Positions 1 to 6,100 of a stretch of 13,874 nucleotides of DNA are shown piece after piece. The notes beneath the pieces were generated by a model. That model searched no databases and was not told where the DNA came from. It worked only from the letters and a program-made list of their open reading frames with translations. The DNA comes from JBBSZK01 sp964354995. Lineage in GTDB: Archaea; Nanobdellota; Nanobdellia; Pacearchaeales; GW2011-AR1. The stretch is from positions 1 to 13,874 of the forward strand of contig CAYHBQ010000021.1 in NCBI GenBank assembly GCA_964354995.1, read 5' to 3'. The stretch's first letter is position 1. Every line of letters starts with the position of its first letter. Made by a program: the position numbers and the translations under genes.

Positions 1-1496
1 AACTGCCGCATTCGTATCATATTTGTAGTCGTAACGTAAATGTTGGTCGAAATAAGAGGCCCTATCGGCATTGGGATATATCTCCAAATAATAGCCTATA
101 AGTTCGGCCGCGGTACGCTGCTTGCCAACTTCTTCGGCCAAACTAATCGCACGTTCAAGGCCTTGCTGACCAAAACTTGCAACCGAATCGATACTTTGCG
201 TAGCGATAGATTTTTCAAGAGGATAATCTTGAGCGAGCAATCGGNNNNNNNNNNCTTATCGAAGTAAGCTTCAAGATCTTTATCAGAATGTTCAAATTCG
301 GTCAGTCTTCCAGATTCAGTAGAGTATACCAGAAGATAATCTACCGAAACAATCGTCTCGTTCGTCGCACGTAAAGAATAAACTGCCCGTTTAGAATCAA
401 CAGACTCAACACTAAACACGCCCTCGGATTCACGACCAGTAACAAGAACAAGATCTCCCTTTTCAAAGACACGAGGTGTAAGTTCCAAGCTGAACGATTG
501 AGACCCGCACACAATATCTACCCTGCCTGCCTCCGAACCTGTAGAAATAACCGAACGAGCAACACACCGCTCGTGTGCGAAACGTCCTCCTTCGACAACA
601 TCAACAAGATCGTCACCAACCTGTAATTGAGCCATCGGTTGAGCAGGTTCAAAGCGATCAAAATAAGCGCGCAAACCTAATTGGCAATACGACCCTGGTA
701 GATACATAACCCGTTCTGCCTTCGACCCAAGGCTGACCGTGGTAGATGAAACCCTTGAATCACCATAGTAGATAGAGATACGCGCCTGTTCGTCATTAAC
801 TTCATCAAGACGAATGAAATAACGTCCGTTGAAGAAACTTTGACGAAGACGCGCCTCTGCCCATTGTGCATCGCTCACCTGCTGTAAATAAAAAGAGTTC
901 GTTCCAACACCGAGCACATTATCTGCGTAATAGTCAACTTGTGCCTGCAATGTAAAGTTTACAAAATCAGGTTGAGCAGACTCGTTTGCCTGACGACGTA
1001 ACAAAACGACAACATAACCTATATTGTTCAAAAGAGGGCTGCCTAACAGATCCCCTCGTGTACGAAGCGCAGCTTGAGCAGGGTGAAATCCAACGCCCGC
1101 AACTTCTTGAGGATACGTTCCCGTAAACCTAATATTACGAATTTGTTTAATTTCTATGAGCGGATTTACTCGTAAAGCATCGAGTTGGCAAAAAACAGGC
1201 ACATTTTGTTCGGCAAGCAAATCGCTTCTAACAACTGCAGGTTGACAACCGAGAGGGGCAACGTTGATAAGCAAATCTTGTCGTCCTTCACATACTTCCT
1301 TTTGATCCTCTGCAAGAATGGGCCAATAATCCCTAATTTGATCTCCGGAGTAATAATGGCGAAAATCGGGTTGTTGATATTGAACATATCGAGAAGATCC
1401 TGAGCTCGCGCCATAAAAACCAGTCGTAGCTGCGGAAGCAAAAAATACAGAAAAGACAATAAGGACCAAACAAAAGAAAAAAATTCTGTTTCTCAT
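1..1496 (-). CDS. Large secreted (extracytoplasmic) protein, partial and interrupted by an assembly gap
   Basis: The start at 1496 follows a strong Shine-Dalgarno GGAGGTG eight bases upstream and overlaps the previous gene by ATGA. Residues 1-23 form a signal peptide (charged RNR, a Phe/Leu/Val-rich core, ASA before the likely cleavage site). The mature part is Tyr- and Cys-bearing, with a conserved-looking block VAPLGCQPAVVRSDLLAEQN and several later Cys residues that could form disulfides. A beta-rich stretch (PRVFEKGDLVLVTGRESEGV) precedes the N run. Left of the gap the only minus-strand frame that stays open to the window edge is not the frame used right of it; it reads helical, TPR-like sequence (EEVGKQRTAAELIGYYLEIY). 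So the protein continues past base 1 and the gap size of ten is not true modulo three. I recognise the style as a large exoprotein of Woesearchaeota-like archaea but can name no family or function. It is co-transcribed with the pilin-like gene before it. Confidence 0.8.
245..254. other. Assembly gap (10 N)
   Basis: Ten N bases sit inside the secreted-protein gene. The coding frame differs on the two sides. If there is no other indel, the real gap length leaves remainder 2 when divided by 3, so 10 is a placeholder. Confidence 0.98.
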
Positions 1497-3355
1497 GAAG
1501 TTCCCACCTCCAAAGTTGCTGCATCAAATAATTCAAAGTTCGTTTGTAGTTGCTCGAAACTCGTGGGGACAGGAAGAGAGTTAACATAGAGTGCAATACG
1601 GCCCTCGGCAAGCTCGCTCTCTAACAAGTAAACCTCAGACGAGCTTCCACCACCGCGCAATGCAGAATCAATTTTTGTCTCGGGGCTCGTTATTGCAAAG
1701 CAACGTTCTTCAGTACTTCCAAAGAACCCTGCAATGCCTGCGCGCGGAATCTGAGTACATTCCTGTCGAGTGGCACTAGGAAGACTAACACTTGAATTAC
1801 CATAAACATACACGCTGATATTATACAATCCTTCTCCGAGCATGACCGAAGGTTGTTCAGGTAGCAATGCGCTGACCGTTGTGCCATCGCTCTTCGTAAA
1901 ATGAATAATAGCTAAATCTTTTGTAGAACGACCATCAACCAGCACGTCAACGCGAACCGAATGCAGACGCTCAAGAATCAATTCAGCAAAAGACTCGCTA
2001 TTGGAAGAGAATAAAATGCGCGCCTCACTATAATTCTCGGCGCGAGCAATAAGCTGCCCATTAGTACACACAGGTAAAGCAGCATCAAGAGAAGCAGTTT
2101 GTTCAGAGATACGCGTCTCTCCCAAAAGACATCGTTGATCAAAACACTGATAAAAGACCTCCGCTTCAATAGGATTAAGCTGTACATCGAATGTCGAAAT
2201 AGTCGCACGACCTTCTTTAAACGAACATACATCCGCAGACGCAGACTCTGGAGCAACACCTGTTGAAAGAGCAGAGCGTGGCGCATTTTTATCAACCACG
2301 ACAACTATCGGAAACTGGAATACCTCTTGACCGTCGTACAATTGAACCATAACGGGAAAACGAACATCATAAAGAAAATGATAAGGCACATAACAAAAGC
2401 CCATGACTCCGAGCCCTTTCTGATTGCCCACAGGTTCAGCAACCATCAATTCATCATCTGCAGGTGTTACCTCAAAGAAAACAGGCCATTCAGAAGAATA
2501 GAGGACCCGCGCAGAATCAGAAAAACGATGAGGAATGGTAAAGTACGCTCGAGAAGCATTCGAAGACAAACGCGTATCTGAGAACTGAATATGTGCGAAG
2601 TTTGCCTCAAGGGCCTGCTGCAACTCTTCAAAGACTTCGCGAGTCTTCCAGATTTCAGGAGCACATTGTACTGAAACGCCATCAACCGGAGCATAGAGCC
2701 TCAAGATGTCTGCGGCATAATTGTCAAGATAAGAATTCTGTTGCTGTTGTGTGTAAAACGTGCGGGCTGCATTGAGAAAACTACCGAGCTTGCTAGAAAC
2801 TTGCACATCATGAATCTCTCGTACACCGCGAAGATCAGCTCGACTAACGACAAGAGAACCGACAACACGAACATCGACACTCTTATCATTCATCGTTAAT
2901 TCGACGCGAGGACGCGAGGACGCGTTTACTGAGAATCCCTGTTCTCTAAATGAAGAGAAATCACAAGACGCAAGCCTATCAGAAACAAATGCTTCAAGCT
3001 CAAATTCGAGATTCGCACGAGTGGGAACGTTCTCGACAACAATACCGTTTCCTGAAATCGTAAACCAATAGGGGACTTGAGTACCTGCAAAAAACAAGTG
3101 CGAAGAGAAAGGAGCATAATCGCTCCCAGGAGTATACGCGCCAGGCTCAACACGGCCACCCTGAGAGCCAGCAAGAGAAGTTCCAGCACGCACTGCATCG
3201 TCAATGCAAGTAGTGTAATAATCAAAAACAGGTTCTAATTCAGTAGGAATGGATTCCAACCCAACCGTATCGCGAAATGCAAAAAAAGCCACTATCGCGC
3301 CAACGAGTGCAACCGCAATAATAATAAAGATAGCCACCTGCCCACGCTTACTCAT
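1493..3355 (-). CDS. Exoprotein with type IV pilin-like (class III) N-terminus
   Basis: 620 residues from the ATG at 3355; a GTG at 3364 is in frame but lies inside the ribosome-binding sequence (GGGGTG), so the ATG is preferred. The N-terminus SKRGQVAIFIIIAVALVG has a basic run, G|Q and a long hydrophobic helix, the layout of archaeal class III signal peptides cut before Gln by a FlaK/PibD-type peptidase. The canonical Glu at +5 is absent. The rest, about 590 residues, is extracellular-looking: beta-rich, with several Cys residues and few Lys. This is far longer than an ordinary pilin of 100-200 residues, so it may be a minor pilin or tip adhesin, or a membrane-anchored surface protein. The gene overlaps the upstream small gene by eight bases and the downstream secreted protein by four (ATGA), which implies translational coupling and a shared surface assembly. 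No named domain was recognised. Confidence 0.85.
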   Translation of the reverse strand: MSKRGQVAIFIIIAVALVGAIVAFFAFRDTVGLESIPTELEPVFDYYTTCIDDAVRAGTSLAGSQGGRVEPGAYTPGSDYAPFSSHLFFAGTQVPYWFTISGNGIVVENVPTRANLEFELEAFVSDRLASCDFSSFREQGFSVNASSRPRVELTMNDKSVDVRVVGSLVVSRADLRGVREIHDVQVSSKLGSFLNAARTFYTQQQQNSYLDNYAADILRLYAPVDGVSVQCAPEIWKTREVFEELQQALEANFAHIQFSDTRLSSNASRAYFTIPHRFSDSARVLYSSEWPVFFEVTPADDELMVAEPVGNQKGLGVMGFCYVPYHFLYDVRFPVMVQLYDGQEVFQFPIVVVVDKNAPRSALSTGVAPESASADVCSFKEGRATISTFDVQLNPIEAEVFYQCFDQRCLLGETRISEQTASLDAALPVCTNGQLIARAENYSEARILFSSNSESFAELILERLHSVRVDVLVDGRSTKDLAIIHFTKSDGTTVSALLPEQPSVMLGEGLYNISVYVYGNSSVSLPSATRQECTQIPRAGIAGFFGSTEERCFAITSPETKIDSALRGGGSSSEVYLLESELAEGRIALYVNSLPVPTSFEQLQTNFELFDAATLEVGTS

Positions 3356-3482
3356 GTTTAACACCCCGTTTTACTTTTTCTTTAACAAGTTCGATGAGTT
3401 CACTATTAATATCATTCTGTATAACTTCCTTAAACCTGCCCCACAGTTTCTCATCCTCGATTAAAAGAAGGTATTTCTTCAT
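3348..3482 (-). CDS. Small ribbon-helix-helix-like protein, 44 aa
   Basis: ATG at 3482 and stop TAA at 3348-3350; the stop lies within the first codons of the pilin-like gene, so the two are coupled. The protein begins MKKYLLLIEDEKLWGRFKEV and ends in VKEKVKRGVKHE. A short beta strand (KKYLLLI), a helix (EKLWGRFKEVIQ), a turn (NDIN) and a second helix (SELIELVKEKVKR) match the order and size of the ribbon-helix-helix (Arc/MetJ/CopG) fold, although this match is by eye only. It would be the first gene of the exoprotein operon, with a TATA box at 3516-3525 and iterated palindromes just beyond it. The natural inference is an autoregulatory DNA-binding protein. It could also be a small structural or antitoxin-like protein. 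Confidence 0.65.
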   Translation of the reverse strand: MKKYLLLIEDEKLWGRFKEVIQNDINSELIELVKEKVKRGVKHE

Positions 3483-3515
3483 CGTACAACTCTTCCAAGA
3501 ACCATAGAAAAAGAC

Positions 3516-3525
3516 GTATATAAAG
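3516..3525 (-). promoter_or_regulatory. TATA box of the exoprotein operon
   Basis: On the minus strand the sequence is CTTTATATAC, preceded by AGGAAG as a possible BRE. Its centre is about 38 bases upstream of the ATG at 3482, which predicts a leader of about 13 bases. Confidence 0.7.
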
Positions 3526-3532
3526 CTTCCTT

Positions 3533-3565
3533 ACTTACTTCGTAAGTTACTAACTTACTTAGTAA
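3533..3565. promoter_or_regulatory. Iterated palindromes, candidate operator
   Basis: GTAAGTTACTAACTTAC at 3542-3558 is a perfect 17-bp palindrome with 8-bp arms around a central C. It overlaps two others: ACTTAC-TTC-GTAAGT at 3533-3547 and TTACTAA-CTTAC-TTAGTAA at 3547-3565. The half-site ACTTAC/GTAAGT therefore recurs at 3533, 3542 and 3553. The array lies immediately upstream of the BRE/TATA of the operon that begins with an RHH-like gene, where a repressor or activator would bind. It also lies just past the 3' end of tRNA-Val, so a role in ending the tRNA transcript is an alternative. Confidence 0.6.
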
Positions 3566-3593
3566 ATAAAGCGCGAAGATACCAAAGAAGATA

Positions 3594-3664
3594 TGGCCCT
3601 GCGCGGAATCGGACCGCGGTCTATCCCACGTCAAGGGATCGTTCTACCATTAGACTACAAGGCC
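3594..3664 (-). tRNA. tRNA-Val (anticodon GAC)
   Basis: 71 bases, no intron, no encoded CCA. The acceptor GGCCTTG pairs with CAGGGCC (one G-U), and the discriminator is A. The anticodon arm is ATCCC-TTGACGT-GGGAT, giving GAC, which reads GUC and GUU. The T arm is CGCGG-TCCGATT-CCGCG. The D stem GTCT/GAAC has a C-A mismatch at pair 12-23 and a terminal T-G, so the arm is weak. Its TATA lies at 3689-3698. Confidence 0.93.
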
Positions 3665-3688
3665 TTCAGGAAAAGTTGCAAAAAGCGA

Positions 3689-3698
3689 TATTTAAAAC
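3689..3698 (-). promoter_or_regulatory. TATA box of tRNA-Val
   Basis: The minus strand reads GGTTTTAAATATCGC across 3685-3699. The TTTAAA centre is about 29.5 bases from the first tRNA base, placing the start site a few bases before the mature tRNA. Confidence 0.65.
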
Positions 3699-3709
3699 CA
3701 TCGAGCTAA

Positions 3710-3720
3710 GTTTAAATAAT
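3710..3720 (+). promoter_or_regulatory. TATA box of the small membrane protein gene
   Basis: GTTTAAATAAT lies with its TTTAAA centre about 26.5 bases before the ATG at 3740, which predicts a leaderless mRNA. It stands back to back with the tRNA-Val TATA, the two centres being 20 bases apart. Confidence 0.65.
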
Positions 3721-3739
3721 ACCCTTCCGTAAAAAGAAA

Positions 3740-3994
3740 ATGAAAAAGGTGATTGGATATGTCTTGGTCTTTCTGGGTCTAGCTGCAATCATTTTAAGTT
3801 ACAGCGCTGTACAACGCGCACTTGGTGTGGTCCTTCCCGCACCCCTTACAGAGTCGACTCTTCTTTCGATAGGAGGGCTCTTTCTTGTATTCGGCGCACT
3901 CATCGCATTCAAAACAGGCACAAATAAAAAAATTACAGAAGTGCCCATCTACCACGAAAAAGAGATTGTAGGCTATCGTAGAATTACGAAATAG
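3740..3994 (+). CDS. Small two-helix membrane protein (hypothetical)
   Basis: 84 residues. Two hydrophobic helices are visible at about residues 4-24 (VIGYVLVFLGLAAIILSYS) and 42-58 (LLSIGGLFLVFGALIAF), joined by a short polar loop with Pro residues. A hydrophilic tail of about 25 residues (KKITEVPIYHEKEIVGYRR) probably faces the cytoplasm under the positive-inside rule. No family is recognised. The ATG fits a leaderless start downstream of the TATA at 3710-3720. The gene stands alone between a divergent tRNA and the eL42 promoter, whose TATA begins a few bases after the stop codon. Confidence 0.8.
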   Translation: MKKVIGYVLVFLGLAAIILSYSAVQRALGVVLPAPLTESTLLSIGGLFLVFGALIAFKTGTNKKITEVPIYHEKEIVGYRRITK

Positions 3995-3998
3995 CAAC

Positions 3999-4008
3999 CT
4001 TTAAAAAC
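3999..4008 (+). promoter_or_regulatory. TATA box of the eL42-eS1 operon
   Basis: CTTTAAAAACC, with TTTAAA centred near 4002.5, predicts transcription from about 4028. That leaves a leader of about 65 bases before the eL42 ATG, unlike most promoters in this window. Confidence 0.6.
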
Positions 4009-4024
4009 CGCTTTCTCACTAGAC

Positions 4025-4090
4025 TTGTACGCAATAACCCGTGTGTCCCATCGGACTGACTACGGCAAGCACATCAATCTGTCCGTCTAA
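4025..4090 (+). other. eL42 leader with a possible leader-peptide ORF
   Basis: The leader holds a 21-codon open frame from TTG at 4025 (or from GTG at 4043) ending in TAA at 4088-4090, two bases before the eL42 ATG. It also holds a 5-bp inverted repeat, CGGAC 4052-4056 with GTCCG 4081-4085. Either could couple or control translation of the ribosomal protein. A frame this short is easily open by chance, so this is only a candidate. Confidence 0.25.
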
Positions 4091-4092
4091 CA

Positions 4093-4422
4093 ATGAAGTT
4101 GCCAGAAAAGGTAAAACGATACTGTCCACACTGCAAGAAGCACACGCTACAAGCCGTGGCTGTAGCCAAGCAGCGAGGACGTTCTTCGGCACACCCCATG
4201 TCAAGATGGTCACGTAGTAGAGCAGGATTACGAGGTCAGGGCGTAGGGTACGGTAACCTGGGACGATTCTCTAAACCCGCAATCAAGAGTTGGAAACGTA
4301 AGGTAAAATCGACAAAAAAGATGACAGTACTCTATACATGTTCAGTATGCAAGAAAGCGAAAGGAATAAGTAAGGGCATCCGCAGTGCACGATTAGAAGT
4401 AGGAGAAAAAGTAGCAAAGTAA
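4093..4422 (+). CDS. rpl44e: Large ribosomal subunit protein eL42 (L44e)
   Basis: 109 residues, slightly longer than the usual archaeal length of about 92-95. A four-cysteine zinc ribbon is formed by C11-P-H-C14 near the N-terminus and C83-S-V-C86 near the C-terminus. The characteristic basic middle (SRWSRSRAGLRGQGVGYGNL, then GRFSKP) is present. The protein sits near the ribosomal E site in the 50S subunit. In many archaea this gene precedes S27e; here it is followed one base after its stop by eS1. The start ATG at 4093 is fixed by the N-terminal MKLPEKVKRYCPHC motif. Family assignment is firm; the extra length is mostly in the C-terminal tail after the second Cys pair. Confidence 0.95.
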   Translation: MKLPEKVKRYCPHCKKHTLQAVAVAKQRGRSSAHPMSRWSRSRAGLRGQGVGYGNLGRFSKPAIKSWKRKVKSTKKMTVLYTCSVCKKAKGISKGIRSARLEVGEKVAK

Positions 4423-4423
4423 T

Positions 4424-4981
4424 ATGGCACAAATAAAAGGAACCAAAAAGAAATTCTTTGAAGTCAAGGTACCTCTAACAGCGACAAAAGTTCACGTCTA
4501 CGGCACCTCTCCTGAAGAACTCGAAGGTCGCGTCGTTCGCATTGACATGACGCGAAGTTTACGAGGAAAAAATCTTGAACTGCGTGCAAAAATTAAGGTT
4601 AACAACGGCGCGTTAGAAGGTATCCCCGTAAGTCTTGAAGTAATGCCCTCGTACATACGACGCTCAATAAGAAAGGGAACGGACTACATAGAAGACTCGT
4701 TTGAGACCGAATGTAAAGATGCAAAACTAAGGATTAAGCCTTTCATGATTGCTCGAAAACGCGTGTCTCGCGCCATTCGCAATGCCCTGCGTGAAGGCGC
4801 AAAGAAGCATCTTGAATCCCATGTAAAAGTGCGCACTGCAGAAGAAGTATTCTCAGAGATAACCTCAAACAAAATCCAAAAAGAGATTTCCATAAAGCTA
4901 AAGAAAATTTATCCTTTAGCCCTTTGTGAAATTCGTGTTGCAGAGATTGTCCCTGAAAAGAAAAAGCAAACTGCGGCATAA
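4424..4981 (+). CDS. rps3ae: Small ribosomal subunit protein eS1 (S3Ae)
   Basis: 185 residues, close to the archaeal family length of about 190-200. It shows the family pattern: a basic N-terminus (MAQIKGTKKKFFEVKVP), a beta-rich core with GRVVRIDMTRSLRGKNLELR, and a long C-terminal helical part ending in a Lys-rich tail. eS1 binds the 30S platform near the mRNA exit. The ATG lies one base after the eL42 stop, so translation is probably coupled. No TATA was seen between the genes. The next gene starts 19 bases after the stop and is likely in the same transcript. Confidence 0.95.
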   Translation: MAQIKGTKKKFFEVKVPLTATKVHVYGTSPEELEGRVVRIDMTRSLRGKNLELRAKIKVNNGALEGIPVSLEVMPSYIRRSIRKGTDYIEDSFETECKDAKLRIKPFMIARKRVSRAIRNALREGAKKHLESHVKVRTAEEVFSEITSNKIQKEISIKLKKIYPLALCEIRVAEIVPEKKKQTAA

Positions 4982-5000
4982 ATCGCAAAATAAATTCTAA

Positions 5001-5300
5001 ATGATGGATACAGAAGAAACCCTCATAAGACTATCCAAGTCAGACGCAAGGAAGAGAGGACTTGTTAACTTCCTTTCATTAAAATACCGCGAAAAACCTC
5101 CGAGGGCATATTTAGCAGACATTGCACACCCAAGAGGAGTACCCACAATTATGGAAGTATATCGCATTATGGACGAAAATCGGGACACCTATACTCTAGA
5201 GGGAGTAACCCCAAAAGAAATGGATCGACTTTTAAGAAAATACAATGAACCCAGAAAAAGTTATTTTAACCCTTCTGATCGAAGCTCACAACGAAAATAA
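5001..5300 (+). CDS. Hypothetical protein in the ribosomal operon, 99 aa
   Basis: 99 residues from ATG 5001; a second ATG follows at 5004 and may be the true start. The protein is soluble and charged, with a helical N-terminus (EETLIRLSKSDARKRGLVNF), a middle rich in Pro and Ala (EKPPRAYLADIAHPRGVPTI), a likely helix (EVYRIMDENRD), a helix-like TPKEMDRLLRKYNE and a basic tail. No family is recognised. It lies 19 bases after eS1 without a visible TATA or strong ribosome site, so read-through from the eL42-eS1 transcript is the simplest reading. That context hints at, but does not prove, a ribosome-linked or RNA-binding role. Codon use looks like that of its neighbours. Confidence 0.75.
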   Translation: MMDTEETLIRLSKSDARKRGLVNFLSLKYREKPPRAYLADIAHPRGVPTIMEVYRIMDENRDTYTLEGVTPKEMDRLLRKYNEPRKSYFNPSDRSSQRK

Positions 5301-5310
5301 CAAACAATAA

Positions 5311-5321
5311 CGTTTTAAAAC
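5311..5321 (+). promoter_or_regulatory. TATA box of tRNA-Thr
   Basis: CGTTTTAAAAC has its TTTAAA centre about 27.5 bases before the first tRNA base, giving a start at or next to A5342. Confidence 0.65.
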
Positions 5322-5343
5322 TCCCATTCGTCCACACAAGTAT

Positions 5344-5416
5344 GCCTCTGTAGCTCAATGGTTAGAGCACTAGTTTTGTAAACTAGGGGTTGGGGGTTCA
5401 ATTCCCTCCAGAGGCT
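5344..5416 (+). tRNA. tRNA-Thr (anticodon TGT)
   Basis: 73 bases, no intron, no encoded CCA. The acceptor GCCTCTG pairs fully with CAGAGGC; the D arm is GCTC/GAGC; the anticodon arm CTAGT-TTTGTAA-ACTAG gives TGT for ACA codons. The T arm is GGGGG-TTCAATT-CCCTC with one G-U. The discriminator is T, as usual for archaeal tRNA-Thr. Its last bases recur imperfectly at 6087-6100. Confidence 0.96.
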
Positions 5417-5418
5417 TA
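5405..5418 (+). repeat. Direct repeat copy 1 (tRNA-Thr 3' end)
   Basis: CCTCCAGAGGCTTA spans the end of the T stem, the acceptor strand and two bases beyond. It matches 6087-6100 at 13 of 14 positions. It is a candidate att-like core bounding the segment that holds the AT-rich hypothetical gene. Confidence 0.45.
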
Positions 5419-5423
5419 TAACA

Positions 5424-5441
5424 AAATCAACTAGTTGATTT
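5424..5441. promoter_or_regulatory. Perfect 18-bp palindrome
   Basis: AAATCAACTAGTTGATTT is an exact palindrome with 9-bp arms, between tRNA-Thr and the TATA box at 5455-5464. It could be an operator for the gene at 5485, bound by a dimeric regulator, or a hairpin ending the tRNA transcript. No linked regulator gene shows which. Confidence 0.55.
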
Positions 5442-5454
5442 GGTGTGCAATAAT

Positions 5455-5464
5455 CATTAAAAAC
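5455..5464 (+). promoter_or_regulatory. TATA box of the hypothetical gene at 5485
   Basis: CATTAAAAAC has its TTAAAA centre about 25.5 bases before ATG 5485, the same spacing as the other leaderless genes here. Confidence 0.55.
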
Positions 5465-5484
5465 ACCTAATCTCGATTATAGCT

Positions 5485-5892
5485 ATGGAAATAAGAACCA
5501 ATTCAAGACTCATTCAAAGGCGTATTGATCCCAGATTATATGAATTCAGAGATTACCTAGGACAAGAGATTGTAGTTGGTCTAAAAGGAAAAGATCAATT
5601 TGGAAATGATAGAATAGGATATATCACCGGCATTGTGGGTCTGGAGAAAGAGCAAGGATTAGGGGTTGGATTGTATGAAATTGTTGACGGAAAAACTGGT
5701 GTCGGCGTAGCTAATAGAATTATACAATTAAATATGGAAACACCAATTGCTGAAGCCTTTTTTCCCATGACTATCACAGAGCAGAGGGATGCTAGTAGGG
5801 ATCTAAAAACAGATTTAACATATAAAGTTAGAACAGACCCTCGTAATCCTAATTCTAGTGCAATAGACACATATACTTTCAAGTCAAAATAG
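5485..5892 (+). CDS. Hypothetical soluble protein, AT-richer gene
   Basis: 135 residues, no signal peptide or membrane helix. After a helical, basic start (SRLIQRRIDPRLYEFRDYLG) comes a Gly-rich, probably beta-barrel core (EIVVGLKGKDQFGNDRIGYI, then GLYEIVDGKTGVG), and a polar, disordered-looking end. The alternating Gly/Val pattern resembles an SH3-like small barrel, but no family is recognised. By eye the gene is AT-richer than its neighbours and uses AGA/AGG and AAT more freely. It lies alone between tRNA-Thr and an imperfect copy of the tRNA 3' end. Recent acquisition next to a tRNA is a reasonable inference; no integrase is present. Confidence 0.75.
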   Translation: MEIRTNSRLIQRRIDPRLYEFRDYLGQEIVVGLKGKDQFGNDRIGYITGIVGLEKEQGLGVGLYEIVDGKTGVGVANRIIQLNMETPIAEAFFPMTITEQRDASRDLKTDLTYKVRTDPRNPNSSAIDTYTFKSK

Positions 5893-5958
5893 AAAACTAA
5901 ATAAACTACAGAGTCCTAAAAATAATACATACAAGACAGATTCACATCCCAGTGTAGG

Positions 5959-6100
5959 ATTTAAAATAAAGTTCAAGTCTGCTCGAAAGATCTGGAAATT
6001 TTTCAAGGCTTGTTAGGGGCTTCCCACATACCGAGTGAAGACGAGGTAGTGAGCCTATGGAAGTATGAGAATATAGGTCGAATAAACCTCCAGAGACTTA
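5959..6100 (+). ncRNA. Candidate structured noncoding RNA
   Basis: The 205-base stretch 5893-6097 has no convincing ORF. It holds a TATA-like ATTTAAAATAAA at 5959-5970 that would start a plus-strand RNA near 5990. Downstream, 6017-6056 folds into a hairpin: GGGCT/AGCCT (with G-U), a TCC bulge, CAC/GTG, a single A bulge, TACC/GGTA and a 12-base loop. A weak T-arm-like fold (AGGT-CGAATAA-ACCT) at 6075-6089 precedes the second tRNA-Thr-like 3' end. It could be a small RNA, a decayed tRNA fragment with flanking DNA, or only the untranscribed tail between converging genes. Confidence 0.3.
6087..6100 (+). repeat. Direct repeat copy 2 (tRNA-Thr 3'-end-like)
   Basis: CCTCCAGAGACTTA differs from the tRNA-Thr end at 5405-5418 by a single base. 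The bases before it (GGTCGAATAAA) also resemble a T loop loosely. Its last three bases are the stop codon of the wHTH gene on the minus strand, so the repeat could have come from that gene's end. Confidence 0.45.

Noticed and set aside
40..267. Plus-strand ORF of 75 codons crossing the N run
   Set aside because: It is antisense to the secreted-protein frame on the minus strand, contains unknown residues from the gap and resembles no protein.
4019..4213. Minus-strand ORF across the eL42 start
   Set aside because: It overlaps a certain ribosomal protein gene antisense and shows no start signal.
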